59,574 nucleotides of DNA from Roseateles subflavus (GTDB taxonomy: Bacteria; Pseudomonadota; Gammaproteobacteria; Burkholderiales; Burkholderiaceae_C). Shown here one piece after another: positions 19,776-28,900 of this stretch. Positions within the stretch are counted from its first letter, which is position 1, and every line of letters starts with the position of its first letter. The notes under the pieces are model-generated. The model was not told the origin of the DNA. It was given only the letters and a program-made list of their open reading frames with translations, and ran no database searches. The position numbers were made by a program, and so were the translations under genes. The stretch lies in NCBI RefSeq assembly GCF_030285365.1, contig NZ_JASVDS010000011.1, forward strand, positions 1 to 59,574, written 5' to 3'.

Positions 19776-19970
19776 ATGAAGAAGCAAATCTCGCGCGGCC
19801 TGGTTGCCGCTTCCGCTCTGGTCGCTGCCGGCGCTGCACGTGCTGACGGCTTCACGCCCGATACCTCGGTGATCGTCGCGGCCGGCGTGTCGGTGGCTGC
19901 TGTCGGTACCGCCGTCTTCGCCGTCATGGTCGGCATCAAGGTGATCAAGTGGGTGCGCCGCGCCCTGTGA
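19776..19970 (+). CDS. Major coat protein (gVIII analogue)
   Basis: 64 aa. A signal peptide ends GAARA before DGFTPD, giving a mature coat protein of about 41 residues. It has an acidic N-terminus, one long helix (SVIVAAGVSVAAVGTAVFAV) and a basic C-terminus (KVIKWVRRAL) that would face the DNA. AGGAG lies 8 bases upstream of ATG 19776. A hairpin follows directly and would separate its high expression from the genes downstream. Confidence 0.88.
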   Translation: MKKQISRGLVAASALVAAGAARADGFTPDTSVIVAAGVSVAAVGTAVFAVMVGIKVIKWVRRAL

Positions 19971-19994
19971 TCCCGGCTTAGGGACGCGCTTTCT

Positions 19995-20014
19995 AGAGGC
20001 CCTGCGGGGCCTCT
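19995..20014 (+). terminator. Hairpin after the major coat gene
   Basis: AGAGGCCCTGCGGGGCCTCT forms a stem of 8 pairs, followed by ATTTCC. The T-run is short, so it may act as a partial terminator. Filamentous phages commonly place one here. Confidence 0.65.
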
Positions 20015-20028
20015 ATTTCCATCAGGGG

Positions 20029-20094
20029 GTGACTGTGGGGGTCTACGTGGTGATTGCTTTTCTGGGGGCGCTATGGCTCATCTTGCGCGATTGA
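20029..20094 (+). CDS. 21-residue candidate phage membrane peptide
   Basis: Begins at GTG 20029 and reads MTVGVYVVIAFLGALWLILR then D. It is one hydrophobic helix and overlaps the first 22 bases of the adsorption gene. Plausible as a tip protein, but the only support is position, composition and overlap. Confidence 0.35.
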   Translation: MTVGVYVVIAFLGALWLILRD

Positions 20095-21464
20095 TTCTGT
20101 TGTTCTGGTGCGTGCTGCTCTCGCCGTCCGCCTGGTCATATGGCCAGGTGGGACCGACCGCCATTCAGGTCTACAAATGCGCCGACAAGTACACGGGCTC
20201 AAGTCCCGCCGATGCTTGCAATGCGTGGATTGCAGCGCAGCCTGCCAAGACCATGGAGGGCAGCGTTAACGTTACTTGGACTCGCAAGCTGTCCGGCTGT
20301 ACCGCTAGCCTCTGCACTGTTGTCGTGGTGGGCATGTTCTGGGATAGCTACTTCCAGCGCGACTGGCAGTACTCGTACTCTGAGCCTCAGCTCACGGTGA
20401 CCAGCTCGGGTGGGCAGGGTTGTCCGCCCAATTCCCGCCAGGTGCCGGGCTCGTCATCTAAGTGCGAGTGCAACAACGGCACCAGCCCCCAGGCCGGGCA
20501 GTGCGTTCCCTACGCGTGTCCAGCTGCTGGCAACTACACGGCGACGACACAGCCTGACCAGGCCGTGACCAATGCGGGGGACGGTATCTGTCAGGGTGGA
20601 TGCGGCTACACGCCGTCGAGCTGGAAGGCTGGGCAGGATGGCACCATCTGGGCGGCTTGGCCGTTCAAGAGCACCGGCAAGGCCTGTGCTGGTCTGGCTG
20701 GTACTGATGGGGTCAAGACCGGCGAAGAGAACACAGGCAAGCCGGCGCCGGTACCTTGCGGGCAGAACCAGTGCCCCGGCATGGCCGGCATCAACGGTGT
20801 CATGACCCAGATGTGTGTGGCCTGCAAGGGCACCAGCGCGGCCCCGACGACTGAGGCCGCAAGCGCCCCGGCTGGAGCTGCAAGCGGCAGTACCACGGTC
20901 GGGGATCAGACCAAGACCACGCAGACCGAGTGCGACGGCACCACGTGCACGACCACGACGGTTACGCGGGACTCTGGCGGCTCCGTCACTGGCAGTACCT
21001 CTAAGCAGGAGCCGCAAGAGAACTTCTGCCAGGCCAACCCGAACTCGCCCATGTGCAAGAAGTCGTCGTTCGGTGGCTCCTGTGCCGCTACGGCTTGCGA
21101 TGGCGATGCGGTGCAGTGCGCGCTGACCCAAGAGGTCATCAAGCGCAATTGCCTGTTGTTCGATGACGCCGGGGTCACGAAGCCTTTGCAGGCGGCCGGC
21201 GATGCTGCCGTTGGTGCTGGCCTGAAGCCTTCGGATCACCCCGGCGCGGAGGGCAACGTCACCAAGGTGGATGCCTCGGCCGCTGGACGGATTTCTCAGG
21301 AGGACGCGCTGCCAGGTTCATGCCCTGGTGATCAGGCCTTCTCGGTGGCCTCCTACAACCTCGTCATTCCATTTTCTCGAGTATGCGAGCCCGCTGCGAT
21401 TCTGGGTAAAGCCATGGTTGCACTGTCAATGCTCGTCGCTGCTCTGATTATCTTCAAGGGGTAA
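20073..21464 (+). CDS. Phage adsorption protein (pIII analogue)
   Basis: 463 aa. A signal peptide (LARLILLFWCVLLSPSAWS) leads into a cysteine-rich N-terminal half. A low-complexity Thr/Ser/Ala/Gly linker occupies about residues 245-310, and one C-terminal membrane helix (LGKAMVALSMLVAALIIF) ends the protein. This is the architecture of pIII-type proteins that bind the host pilus and receptor and anchor in the membrane during assembly. The sequence itself is poorly conserved, as usual for host-range proteins. Three bases separate it from the next gene. Confidence 0.8.
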   Translation: MAHLARLILLFWCVLLSPSAWSYGQVGPTAIQVYKCADKYTGSSPADACNAWIAAQPAKTMEGSVNVTWTRKLSGCTASLCTVVVVGMFWDSYFQRDWQYSYSEPQLTVTSSGGQGCPPNSRQVPGSSSKCECNNGTSPQAGQCVPYACPAAGNYTATTQPDQAVTNAGDGICQGGCGYTPSSWKAGQDGTIWAAWPFKSTGKACAGLAGTDGVKTGEENTGKPAPVPCGQNQCPGMAGINGVMTQMCVACKGTSAAPTTEAASAPAGAASGSTTVGDQTKTTQTECDGTTCTTTTVTRDSGGSVTGSTSKQEPQENFCQANPNSPMCKKSSFGGSCAATACDGDAVQCALTQEVIKRNCLLFDDAGVTKPLQAAGDAAVGAGLKPSDHPGAEGNVTKVDASAAGRISQEDALPGSCPGDQAFSVASYNLVIPFSRVCEPAAILGKAMVALSMLVAALIIFKG

Positions 21465-21466
21465 AC

Positions 21467-21769
21467 ATGCCTGCTTTTGCCATCTCTGCGATTCTGGGCG
21501 GCCTGGTGCAAATTGCCGGCACCCTCGTCGGTCGAATTCTTCTCAGCCTCGGAATTGGCTACACCATGTATAGCGGGCTGGATACCTCGCTGAATTGGGT
21601 TCGCGATCAGGCCATTGCCAATTTCCAAGGTTTGCCCGCCATGGCAATTCAGGTTGCCGGCCTGGCTAAAGTCGGTACCTGTATCAGCATCATTACCAGC
21701 GCCTTGTCGGCCCGCATGGCGCTTAATGGCATGGTCAACGGCGCCATTAAGAAAATGGCGGTGAAGTAA
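21467..21769 (+). CDS. DUF2523 phage protein (pVI analogue)
   Basis: 100 aa with hydrophobic segments ISAILGGLVQIAGTLVGRIL and VGTCISIITSALSARMAL. It fits the DUF2523 family found between pIII and Zot in many inoviruses and is probably a structural partner of pIII at the virion end. Its stop overlaps the next ATG (TAATG). Confidence 0.78.
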   Translation: MPAFAISAILGGLVQIAGTLVGRILLSLGIGYTMYSGLDTSLNWVRDQAIANFQGLPAMAIQVAGLAKVGTCISIITSALSARMALNGMVNGAIKKMAVK

Positions 21770-22929
21770 TGCCAATCACCTTAGTAACTGGCCTGCCTGG
21801 CCATGGCAAGACGCTGTACACGCTCGCCAGGTGGAAAGAGGAGGCCGAGAAGGCCCAGCCTGTGCCGCGCCGTGTCTACTACCACGGCATCAAGGGTCTC
21901 AAGGTGCCTGGCTGGCAGGAGTGGGACGTTGAGGACTGGCAGAACCTGCCAGGCGGTGCGCTGATGATCGTGGACGAAGCGCAGTTTGCATTCCCCGTGA
22001 CGGGGAGGGGGCAGACGCCTGAATGGGTCCAGAAGCTGGCGACGCACCGGCACCTCGGCCTGGACTTCGTGTTGATCACGCAGGATCCGATGCTGCTTGA
22101 TTCGTTCGCTCGCCGCCTGGTCGATCGACACTTTCACGTGGTTCGCAAATTCGGCACCCATTGGGCAACGATTCACGAGTTTGTGAATGGTGTTCGGGAT
22201 AACGTCGCCAAGAATCGAAAGGATTCGATTCGCCATGAATGGCGGTATCCGAAGAAGGTGTTTGATTGGTATGAGTCTGCCGAGGTTCACACCGTCAAAG
22301 CCAGGTTGCCGGCAAAGCTCTGGCTTGGCCTGGCTGCTTTCGTTATTGCCATTGCTTTGATTTACGTGGTTGTCCAGCGCCTAAATCCGAAGAATGCGAT
22401 TGGCACAAAAGCTGCGCAGTCTGACCAGGTCGAACCAGGTGCACCAGGCGCGCAAGGTGCCCGCGCAGCTGGTGAACGTGGGTCGGGTCGTGATCGTGAG
22501 CCTCTGACGCCTGAGCAGTACGCCGAGGCCTACCGGGCCCGGGTCGCTGGTCTGCCGCACACAGCGCCGATCTATGACGACGCCACGAAGCCGGTGAACG
22601 TTCCTTATCCGGCCGCGTGCCTGGCTTCGAAGGCCAGGTGCCAGTGCTACACGCAGCAGGCCACCAAGATCGACACGCCGGACCAGCTGTGCCGCGCCAT
22701 TGCTGATGGGGGCTTCTTCATCGGGTGGAATCAGCCGGTGGCCCAGGCGGTTCCTGTGGAGCGCCAGGCGCAGCCCGCAGCCCCTCAGGGGCCGTCTTTC
22801 ACGTCGCTCAACCTGCGGCCGCAGGTTGTCCCGTCTGAGCCGGTGTCGAACTCAGGGGTAGAGGCTTCGCCGCCTCGGCCAGTGGTCAAGCCAGGTCGGA
22901 CGCCCGCTGTGCCTCCAGGGTTCGGCTGA
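21769..22929 (+). CDS. Zot-like assembly ATPase (pI analogue)
   Basis: 386 aa. Walker A is GLPGHGKT at residues 8-15 and Walker B is ALMIVDEAQ near 65-73. One transmembrane helix lies near 184-205 (LWLGLAAFVIAIALIYVVV), followed by a Pro/Ala/Gln-rich periplasmic tail. The protein powers extrusion of the phage through the envelope. The zonula-occludens-toxin name comes from the Vibrio CTX homologue; nothing here shows toxin activity. Confidence 0.9.
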   Translation: MPITLVTGLPGHGKTLYTLARWKEEAEKAQPVPRRVYYHGIKGLKVPGWQEWDVEDWQNLPGGALMIVDEAQFAFPVTGRGQTPEWVQKLATHRHLGLDFVLITQDPMLLDSFARRLVDRHFHVVRKFGTHWATIHEFVNGVRDNVAKNRKDSIRHEWRYPKKVFDWYESAEVHTVKARLPAKLWLGLAAFVIAIALIYVVVQRLNPKNAIGTKAAQSDQVEPGAPGAQGARAAGERGSGRDREPLTPEQYAEAYRARVAGLPHTAPIYDDATKPVNVPYPAACLASKARCQCYTQQATKIDTPDQLCRAIADGGFFIGWNQPVAQAVPVERQAQPAAPQGPSFTSLNLRPQVVPSEPVSNSGVEASPPRPVVKPGRTPAVPPGFG

Positions 22930-22936
22930 AGCCTGG

Positions 22937-23320
22937 TCAAGCCTTCATGCCATCAAGACCGCAGAGCGGCCCGCAGCTAGGTTCGTTCGCTGGTGGGCGG
23001 CCGTAGGTCGCCCGGAGGTCCTTGCCGGCGCGCTCGTGCCGTGCGAGCTCTTTGAAGGAAGCCCACAGGATTCGATTGGTCGCAACGGCCAGTTGAGTCC
23101 TGTTTGCCATCTCGACGTCCCACATGTTGTGGCCCCAGCGCGACAGCCACCAGAGGGCTAGACGTGCTGGTCTAGGCGAATCTGAGGCCCACCAGGTCCA
23201 AATCGTGCGCTCCGAGACACCCAGCGCCCGAGCTATCGCGCGTGTGTCGGAGGTCTTGAGACCAATGTCGTTTGCGAGCTCCCTGAAGCTCGGCAGATCG
23301 CTCGGAAGGCGATTTAGCAT
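22937..23320 (-). CDS. Phage HTH regulator, leftward, at the right end of the prophage
   Basis: 127 aa starting MLNRLPSDLPSFRELANDIG. A helix-turn-helix follows (TRAIARALGVSERTIWTWWA), then LALWWLSRWG. I chose ATG 23320 because a rho-independent-type terminator for this strand lies 27 bases further upstream, so the longer open frame cannot be translated as one unit. Related small HTH proteins with a WxxW motif occur at the ends of other inoviruses. The first 20 codons are duplicated at 16733-16822. It converges on the Zot gene with a 7-base gap. Confidence 0.7.
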   Translation of the reverse strand: MLNRLPSDLPSFRELANDIGLKTSDTRAIARALGVSERTIWTWWASDSPRPARLALWWLSRWGHNMWDVEMANRTQLAVATNRILWASFKELARHERAGKDLRATYGRPPANEPSCGPLCGLDGMKA

Positions 23321-23350
23321 GGCTGGCTTATCGGCCTCGCCAGGCCAAAA
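23261..23350 (+). repeat. Right copy of 90-bp direct repeat
   Basis: 88 of 90 identical to 16733-16822. It contains the start and first 20 codons of the leftward regulator and 30 upstream bases. Confidence 0.95.
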
Positions 23351-23370
23351 AAAAGACCGCCGAAGCGGTC
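23347..23370 (-). terminator. Rho-independent terminator, leftward
   Basis: Read on the minus strand: GACCGC TTCG GCGGTC followed by eight T. The 6-bp stem with a UUCG tetraloop is textbook. It would stop transcription entering the prophage from the right and insulate the regulator gene. It sits between two copies of GCCAGGCCAAAA (23339-23350 and 23376-23387). Confidence 0.85.
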
Positions 23371-23408
23371 GTTGAGCCAGGCCAAAAGCACCAGGTGCTT
23401 GCGTCGGC

Positions 23409-23436
23409 GATTTCGACAATGTGCATTATGTAAACC
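23409..23436 (+). other. Right dif-like XerCD site (prophage/chromosome junction)
   Basis: GATTTCGACAA, then TGTGCA, then TTATGTAAACC. It has the 11-6-11 layout of dif, and the third part matches the TTATGTTAAAT XerD arm at 8 of 11 positions. Integrative filamentous phages without an integrase use host XerCD at such sites. Confidence 0.55.
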
Positions 23437-23582
23437 AAAGTGCATGAGGCGTTGAGCCCTCGCTGACCGACAGGAATCCCGCAGCCCCAAGTGCCTGCTG
23501 GCAGTCAACGATCGTGAGCGGGCTGAACCCATCTTTCCGCCTTGGCATCCGTGTCTCGGGGACACCGGGCGGCTCACGAAGC

Positions 23583-23948
23583 TCATCGCACACCATCCCC
23601 GGGCGGCTGCGCCGTCAGCTGAGCCCAGAGTCGCTCACTCACGTCGTGGGCACCGCCCAAGCCGATGCGGACCGCATTGGCCAGCAAGATGGCTTTCGCC
23701 AACTCCTCGTCCTCTGGCGGCAAGCACATCTGGTAGCGACGATTCGATGAGGTCGTCACTGTGCGCAGGCCGGGATCGACGGCAGCAACGGCCGAGGTGT
23801 TCCGCACGACACCGCCCTCCCGCAGCATCACCAGGTGAACGCTGCCAGAGCGCGTCTCCAGCGCGCGCCAGGCATAGACGTCCACACAGGGCGGTTCAGC
23901 GACCTCCGGCGCGGCGACTGGATGGGCATGCAGAAGCTTTGGGTTCAT
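23583..23948 (-). CDS. Hypothetical protein
   Basis: 121 aa starting MNPKLLHAHPVAAPEVAEPP. It has a strand-like central part (SGSVHLVMLREGGVVRNTSA) and a helical end (ELAKAILLANAVRIGLGG). I do not recognise a family and the ribosome-binding site is weak. It lies outside the prophage, with about 150 bases without a recognisable gene on its right-junction side. It could be chromosomal or a chance frame. Confidence 0.4.
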   Translation of the reverse strand: MNPKLLHAHPVAAPEVAEPPCVDVYAWRALETRSGSVHLVMLREGGVVRNTSAVAAVDPGLRTVTTSSNRRYQMCLPPEDEELAKAILLANAVRIGLGGAHDVSERLWAQLTAQPPGDGVR

Positions 23949-24013
23949 CGTTGATACCAGTCTTCAGACCCGCGCCAAGCCAGGTACCTGCACGCGAGCG
24001 CGAGACGCACAGA

Positions 24014-24643
24014 TCACGCCACGGTCCGCCGTCTCAACAGCCCAAGGACCGTGGGGATCAGCGAGACCACAATGATCAACAGGATGGTCCGGCTCAAGTT
24101 CTGCCTCACCCAGGGGTGGTCTCCGATCACCCAGCCCAGCGACATCAGGCTGAGCACCCACAACGCACCACCAAGCACGTTGTAGGTCAGAAATCTTTGC
24201 GACGACATGGTGGCAAAGCCCGCTGCAAAGGGCGCAAAGCCGCGAAGCACAGGGACGAACCGGGCGATCACGATGGTCTTGCTGCCATGCCGGGCAAAGT
24301 GGGCATTGGCCATCGCATGCCCGCTGCAAATCCAGGGCCAGCGCCGGACCAGCCGTGTGCCGCAGTAGCGGCCCACGCTGTAGTTGAGAAGATCACCCGC
24401 AACGGCCGCAGCCACCAGCACCACGGCCGTCAGCGTGAACGGAAGATGACCTGCCGCGCAGAAGATGCCGACGACAAAGAGCATGGAATCACCCGGCAGG
24501 AACGGGAAGATGAGCGTCCCCGTTTCGGCGAAGATGATCAACGCCAGGAGCGCGATGGCCCATGTGCCATAGGCGGCACACCACCCGTGGAGATGGCTGT
24601 CGAAGTGGGACAGCAAATCGACAAAGTAGCTCACGACATCCAT
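24014..24643 (-). CDS. DedA-family membrane protein
   Basis: 209 aa. DedA hallmarks are ETGTLIFPFLPGDSMLF, GDLLNYSVGRYCG and the amphipathic segment FARFV-like IVIARFVPVLRGFAPFAAG. Family members act in phospholipid or undecaprenyl-phosphate flipping. I chose ATG 24643, 7 bases after the previous stop with GAGGT upstream. It is last in the leftward operon behind an outer-membrane protein, an RND exporter and an acyl-CoA ligase, which fits membrane-lipid handling. Confidence 0.85.
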   Translation of the reverse strand: MDVVSYFVDLLSHFDSHLHGWCAAYGTWAIALLALIIFAETGTLIFPFLPGDSMLFVVGIFCAAGHLPFTLTAVVLVAAAVAGDLLNYSVGRYCGTRLVRRWPWICSGHAMANAHFARHGSKTIVIARFVPVLRGFAPFAAGFATMSSQRFLTYNVLGGALWVLSLMSLGWVIGDHPWVRQNLSRTILLIIVVSLIPTVLGLLRRRTVA

Positions 24644-24650
24644 CGGGACC

Positions 24651-25949
24651 TCACCAGGCCGTGCTGAGCTCGGCAAAGGCCAGGGTGTTCCGGCGCAGAT
24701 TGCCCAGGAAGGAGTCGGGCGGTCCTCGCAGCAGATCGACCCCGATGGTGATCCTCATCGCGTCCGTGTAGGCATAGTTGAGGCGAGAACGCAGGAACCA
24801 GTCGTTCCGAGGGCGCGACCAGACCAGCAGCAGATCGGCATCGGCCCTCGACTCAGCAAAGGGCGTCGCATAGCGAACGCTGAACCCATGCTGATGGCGA
24901 TCCAGTTCGTTGCTCAGCAGCTCCTGGAAGGATTGCAGCATCTGAGACGCCGGCGACACAGCGCCCTGCCCTGCCCGCATACGGCGACCATAGATCTGGA
25001 ATGTCACTGCTTCCCGATCCCCCAGCCCCAGCTCCGCCCCAAGCACTCCCATGGCATAGGGCCTGCGTTCCGCCGTCAGCATGGCGCCTGGCGCTGTCGA
25101 GCGGTCCGGGTAGTCCACCACCGCAAGCTCTCCTCGGAAAACCCAGGCCCCCACGCTTGTGGCGGCATCCACCCCGAGCATGCGCATCGCACTCGGACGC
25201 AGTCCGAGCACCATGCCTGCCGGTCCGGCGTTGCGCAGGCTGATCGTGGGCAGCACGTCGTGCCCCCGGATGGCCGAGACCGACCAGTCGAGCCCCTCCC
25301 CTGACACCTCGTAGCGCAGCGCCTGGGTTGCGCTCACGGACGGCCGCTCACGCTGGATCGTGACACCAGGCACATTCGGCAAGGGCACGTGGCTCGACTT
25401 GAATCGATCCAGCAGGTGCCACGCCAGCCTCCCCGGCCCCGCGACACAGCTGCCATGAAGCCCGACAACGCCATCGCGCTGATCGGTCTCCCTGGCCACG
25501 AGCCGGGTCAGATCATGGGGCGACAGCAGATCGGTCGGGGTGAAGACGTCCGTCTTGCCCCATGAAACGAAGCGCTTGCCCACACTGGGCTGACACGGCA
25601 GCTGACGCCACTGCGCATAGGCCTCCTTGAGCCCCCAGGCCGAGCCCTCCTGTCGCGCGGCGCCATTCATGGCCCATCCCTCGATGCGCAGATGTGCACC
25701 GCCCGGGACCTTGGCCTCCAGTTCCAGTCTGGCCCGTCCAATGCCGACACCGGATTGCTGATCCAGCTGTCGGTTTGAAGACCACACGGAAGCGCCGAGC
25801 TCCCCTGACCAGCTGAGCGGCTCGGCAAGGGCGCCGCCACACAACGACGTCGCGACCAGTGCCCAGGTCATCGGCCGGACGAGACCGGTGATGCGAGCGC
25901 GAGCCGACCACTGGCCAGAAGGACGTGCGAAGGAACTCCCCTTGGGCAT
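24651..25949 (-). CDS. Outer-membrane beta-barrel protein (DUF1302-like)
   Basis: 432 aa. The signal peptide ends in SLCGGALA. The mature protein alternates short strands with aromatic girdles (for example LSWSGELGASVWSS, RARLELEAKV, FSVRYATPF, LRSRLNYAYTDAMRITIGVD). It contains VGKRFVSWGKTDVFTPTDLL, typical of DUF1302-type porins that accompany MMPL exporters. The start MPKGSSFARPSGQW is 11 bases after the RND stop. It is probably the outer-membrane partner of the fused exporter upstream. Confidence 0.75.
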   Translation of the reverse strand: MPKGSSFARPSGQWSARARITGLVRPMTWALVATSLCGGALAEPLSWSGELGASVWSSNRQLDQQSGVGIGRARLELEAKVPGGAHLRIEGWAMNGAARQEGSAWGLKEAYAQWRQLPCQPSVGKRFVSWGKTDVFTPTDLLSPHDLTRLVARETDQRDGVVGLHGSCVAGPGRLAWHLLDRFKSSHVPLPNVPGVTIQRERPSVSATQALRYEVSGEGLDWSVSAIRGHDVLPTISLRNAGPAGMVLGLRPSAMRMLGVDAATSVGAWVFRGELAVVDYPDRSTAPGAMLTAERRPYAMGVLGAELGLGDREAVTFQIYGRRMRAGQGAVSPASQMLQSFQELLSNELDRHQHGFSVRYATPFAESRADADLLLVWSRPRNDWFLRSRLNYAYTDAMRITIGVDLLRGPPDSFLGNLRRNTLAFAELSTAW

Positions 25950-25960
25950 GGTGAGGGGCC

Positions 25961-28900
25961 TCACTGCGCAGACAGACTGTTCGGCGAGAACTTGTCGTCG
26001 GCGACTGTCCCTCCGACGCGGAAGTCGGTGAAGGTGATGGTGGTGCTGTGTCCCGTCTGCAGATTGGCGCCCACCGCCCGCATGGGCTGCCACTTGCCGT
26101 TGGCAGCGTCGACCAGTTTGGTGTCGCTGAACGTGAACCGTTTGTAGGGCTGGCCTCCGAGATCGAAGGTCTCGACATAGCTCGTAGAAAAGTTGTCCTT
26201 GCGGATCCAGGTCACCCGCTTGCTGTACGCGCTCTCGCTCTTGATGGCGTCGGAGGCCGGCAGCGACTCCACGACATAGTGTGGAACACCGTCGCGCATC
26301 TGATCCGCCTGCAAGGAGTGCTTCCAGTCCTGCACCCGATGCCCCATCACGTCGCCATAGCTGAAGTCGGTGCCGATGAAGCTGTCACGCTTGTTGGAGG
26401 CCACCAGGCGCCGCACCTTCTTCATGGCAGGCAGGTAGACCCACATGTCATCGTCCTTGCCCGAACGCTCGATGAGCAGCGTCGAGGTGCCCTTGATGTC
26501 CGCCGGGGCGTCGAAGCGAACCAGCCGCATGGTGTCGACCTGGTTCGGCTGCAGCTTGGTCGCCATCGCCGCTTGCCGCGTCCGCCGCGCTCCCTCCTTG
26601 TTCTCCAATACAAACTCGGCCATGGCCTCCGAGGTGCTGAAGCGCGTAACGGCGGTGTTCCTTTCCATCACCTGCGTCGCGTCCACCGTGGCCGACCACG
26701 CCACACGTGAGTAGGTCAGAAAGCCTGCCGAGGCCACGACGACGAGCAGGACTGCGGCCAGGTCGCTGGAGCGACGCTTGAAGATGAAGGAAGGACGGGC
26801 CATGAGAACGACACTCGGAATGATCAGGAGGGCAGAGAAGACGCTGACGAGCATCGCCAGCACGATGAAGGACGACAGCCAGGTATGCACCTTGTAGTCG
26901 TAGGAGCACAGCAGCACGGCATAGCCCCCCGCCACCGCCGTGGCGACAAACAGGCAGGCCTTGCCGGCGGTCAGCAGCGCCTTGCGAACGCTGTCCTCCA
27001 AGGTGAGCCCCGAGGCGACGTACTCGCGCATGCGGTAGAGCAAGTAGATGGCGTAGTCAGCGCCGATGCCGACGGCCATGGCAGAGATCAGCGAATTGGG
27101 GATGTTCAGCGGAACGCCGAAGAAGCCCATGGCGCCGAACAGGAGCGACAGCACCACCAGCAGCGGCGCCAGCACAAGTGCGCCCGCGAGGACCGAACGA
27201 AACGCGATGACGGCCACCGCGAAAATGACACCCAGGATCTGGGCGATGTTGAGCAGCTTGCTGCGGACCATCACCTCGGTCACTGCAAGCGTCTGGGCGA
27301 CCTCCCCGCCGAACGACACCGCCACATGGGTCGGGAACAGCTGGCGGGTTTGCTTCTGCAGGTCCTTCACGAGCGCGTCGATTTCAGCATTGCTGTTCGT
27401 GCGCAGCATGATGGAGATCTTGGCGCGTCGATAGCCGTAATCCACGTGCGCGTTGAAGTCCTCCGGATCACCGGACATCGAATAGAGGAAGAGGTACTGC
27501 GCGATGAGGTCGCGGTCGGCCGGCATCTCGGCATCGCGCTTCTCGCCATTCGCCGCCTGGTGCATGCGAATGAGGAAGTCGTCGATCGACAGCGTCTTGC
27601 CGACGATCGGCTGCCCATTGGCGAACTGCTGCAGGCGGTGAATGGCAGTCAGCACCTCAGGCTGCTTGATTCCATCGGACGCCTGGGTGTCGACCATCAC
27701 GTACAGCACATTGGTGCCACCGGTCTGCGCATTCAGCAGGGTGTCATCGCGCTGGAGCGGCAGCGACTCCGCGAAGAAGCTCTTGCTGGCGTTGTCCACA
27801 TGCACCCGCTGCCCCCCCACGAGTGCGATGCCGACGATGACCATCAGTGACAGCAAGGCGAGACCGCGCTGCTTGTGGTTCAGTGCCAGCGACGCGAATC
27901 GACCGGCCAAACGATCCCAGAAGCGGACCTTGGTTTCCGTATCGATCTGCGCCAGGGACGGGGGCTTCAGGCTGGCACGCACCGCCGGCGTGAAGGTGAA
28001 TTCCAGGATGACGGCCGTCAGGATGCCGATGCCGGTGAACACACCGAAGGCCCGGACCGTTTCCACCTCGAAGACCACCAACGAGAAGAAGCCCAGCGCG
28101 GCCACCCCGCCGGCAATCACCAGCACAGGACCCACGGCACTGAGGGACTGCACGGTCGCGCGCCGGTTCGCCTGCGCTGGCTCCATGCCGTGGACCTTGA
28201 CGAGATCGATGTAGTGCTCGTAGTAGCGCTTGAGCAGCTGCACCGCATGCCCAGCCGCCACCGCCAGGATGAGAATGGGCGTGGGGGAATTGAAGATGTC
28301 CAGCGGAATCTTCATCAGGCCCATCACACCGACACCCCAGACCACCGACAGCAGTGCCGTCACCAACGGCAGGATCAAGCCCTGGCGTGTGCGAAACGCC
28401 TCGTAGTGAAGGAGGCCGATCACCAGCACGGCGATCGGGAACAGCCAGTTGATGCGATCGGCAAATACCTCCGCCTGATGGAGGAACACCGGGTTGCCAC
28501 TGAGGGAGATGTCGAAGTCCTTGGCGCTCTCTTCGCCAAGAATCTTGCGCAGGTCGGCCAGCATGGCACCGAAGCCGTTGGGGTTCTCCTTGAGCTCCAC
28601 CATGATGGTGGCGGTGCGCCAATCCTTGGAGACCACCGTTTCCCGGTAGATCGGGTTCTGCTCGATCCTCTGCTTCAGGGCCGCCACGGCTTCGGCGGTC
28701 GCCGGCAGCTGGCCTGCCGTCAGCAAGGGGCGAGCCTCGAAGCCATCGGCGGTGCCGGAGATGCCCTTGGCTTGGCGGGAGGCCAGGCTGAGCAAGGTGT
28801 TCTTCGAGACGCTGCTGGAGGCATAGAGCTTGTCCGTCATCCGCTGAACCGCTGCAAGCACCGGCGCCTGCAGCGCATCGCCCTGCTTCGGGGTGACGCC

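Larger units (their letters stand above)
16733..23436 (+). mobile_element. Filamentous phage (inovirus) prophage with the stub of a second copy at its left end
   Basis: Modular inovirus order: leftward repressor; rightward Rep, ssDNA-binding protein, small membrane proteins, major coat, adsorption protein, DUF2523 protein and Zot-like ATPase; then a leftward regulator. A 90-bp sequence from the right end (23261-23350) recurs at 16733-16822. Dif-like sites lie just outside each copy (16845-16872 and 23409-23436). The distance between the two copies is 6528 bases, which should approximate the phage genome. The simplest reading is a tandem array whose left member has been cut back to its last 90-140 bases by the adjacent insertion debris. 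No integrase gene is present, as expected for a phage that uses host XerCD. Confidence 0.88.

Noticed and set aside
22937-23419. 160-codon version of the leftward phage regulator
   Set aside because: It would have to be transcribed through a strong UUCG terminator with eight T on the same strand. The shorter start at 23320 is downstream of it.
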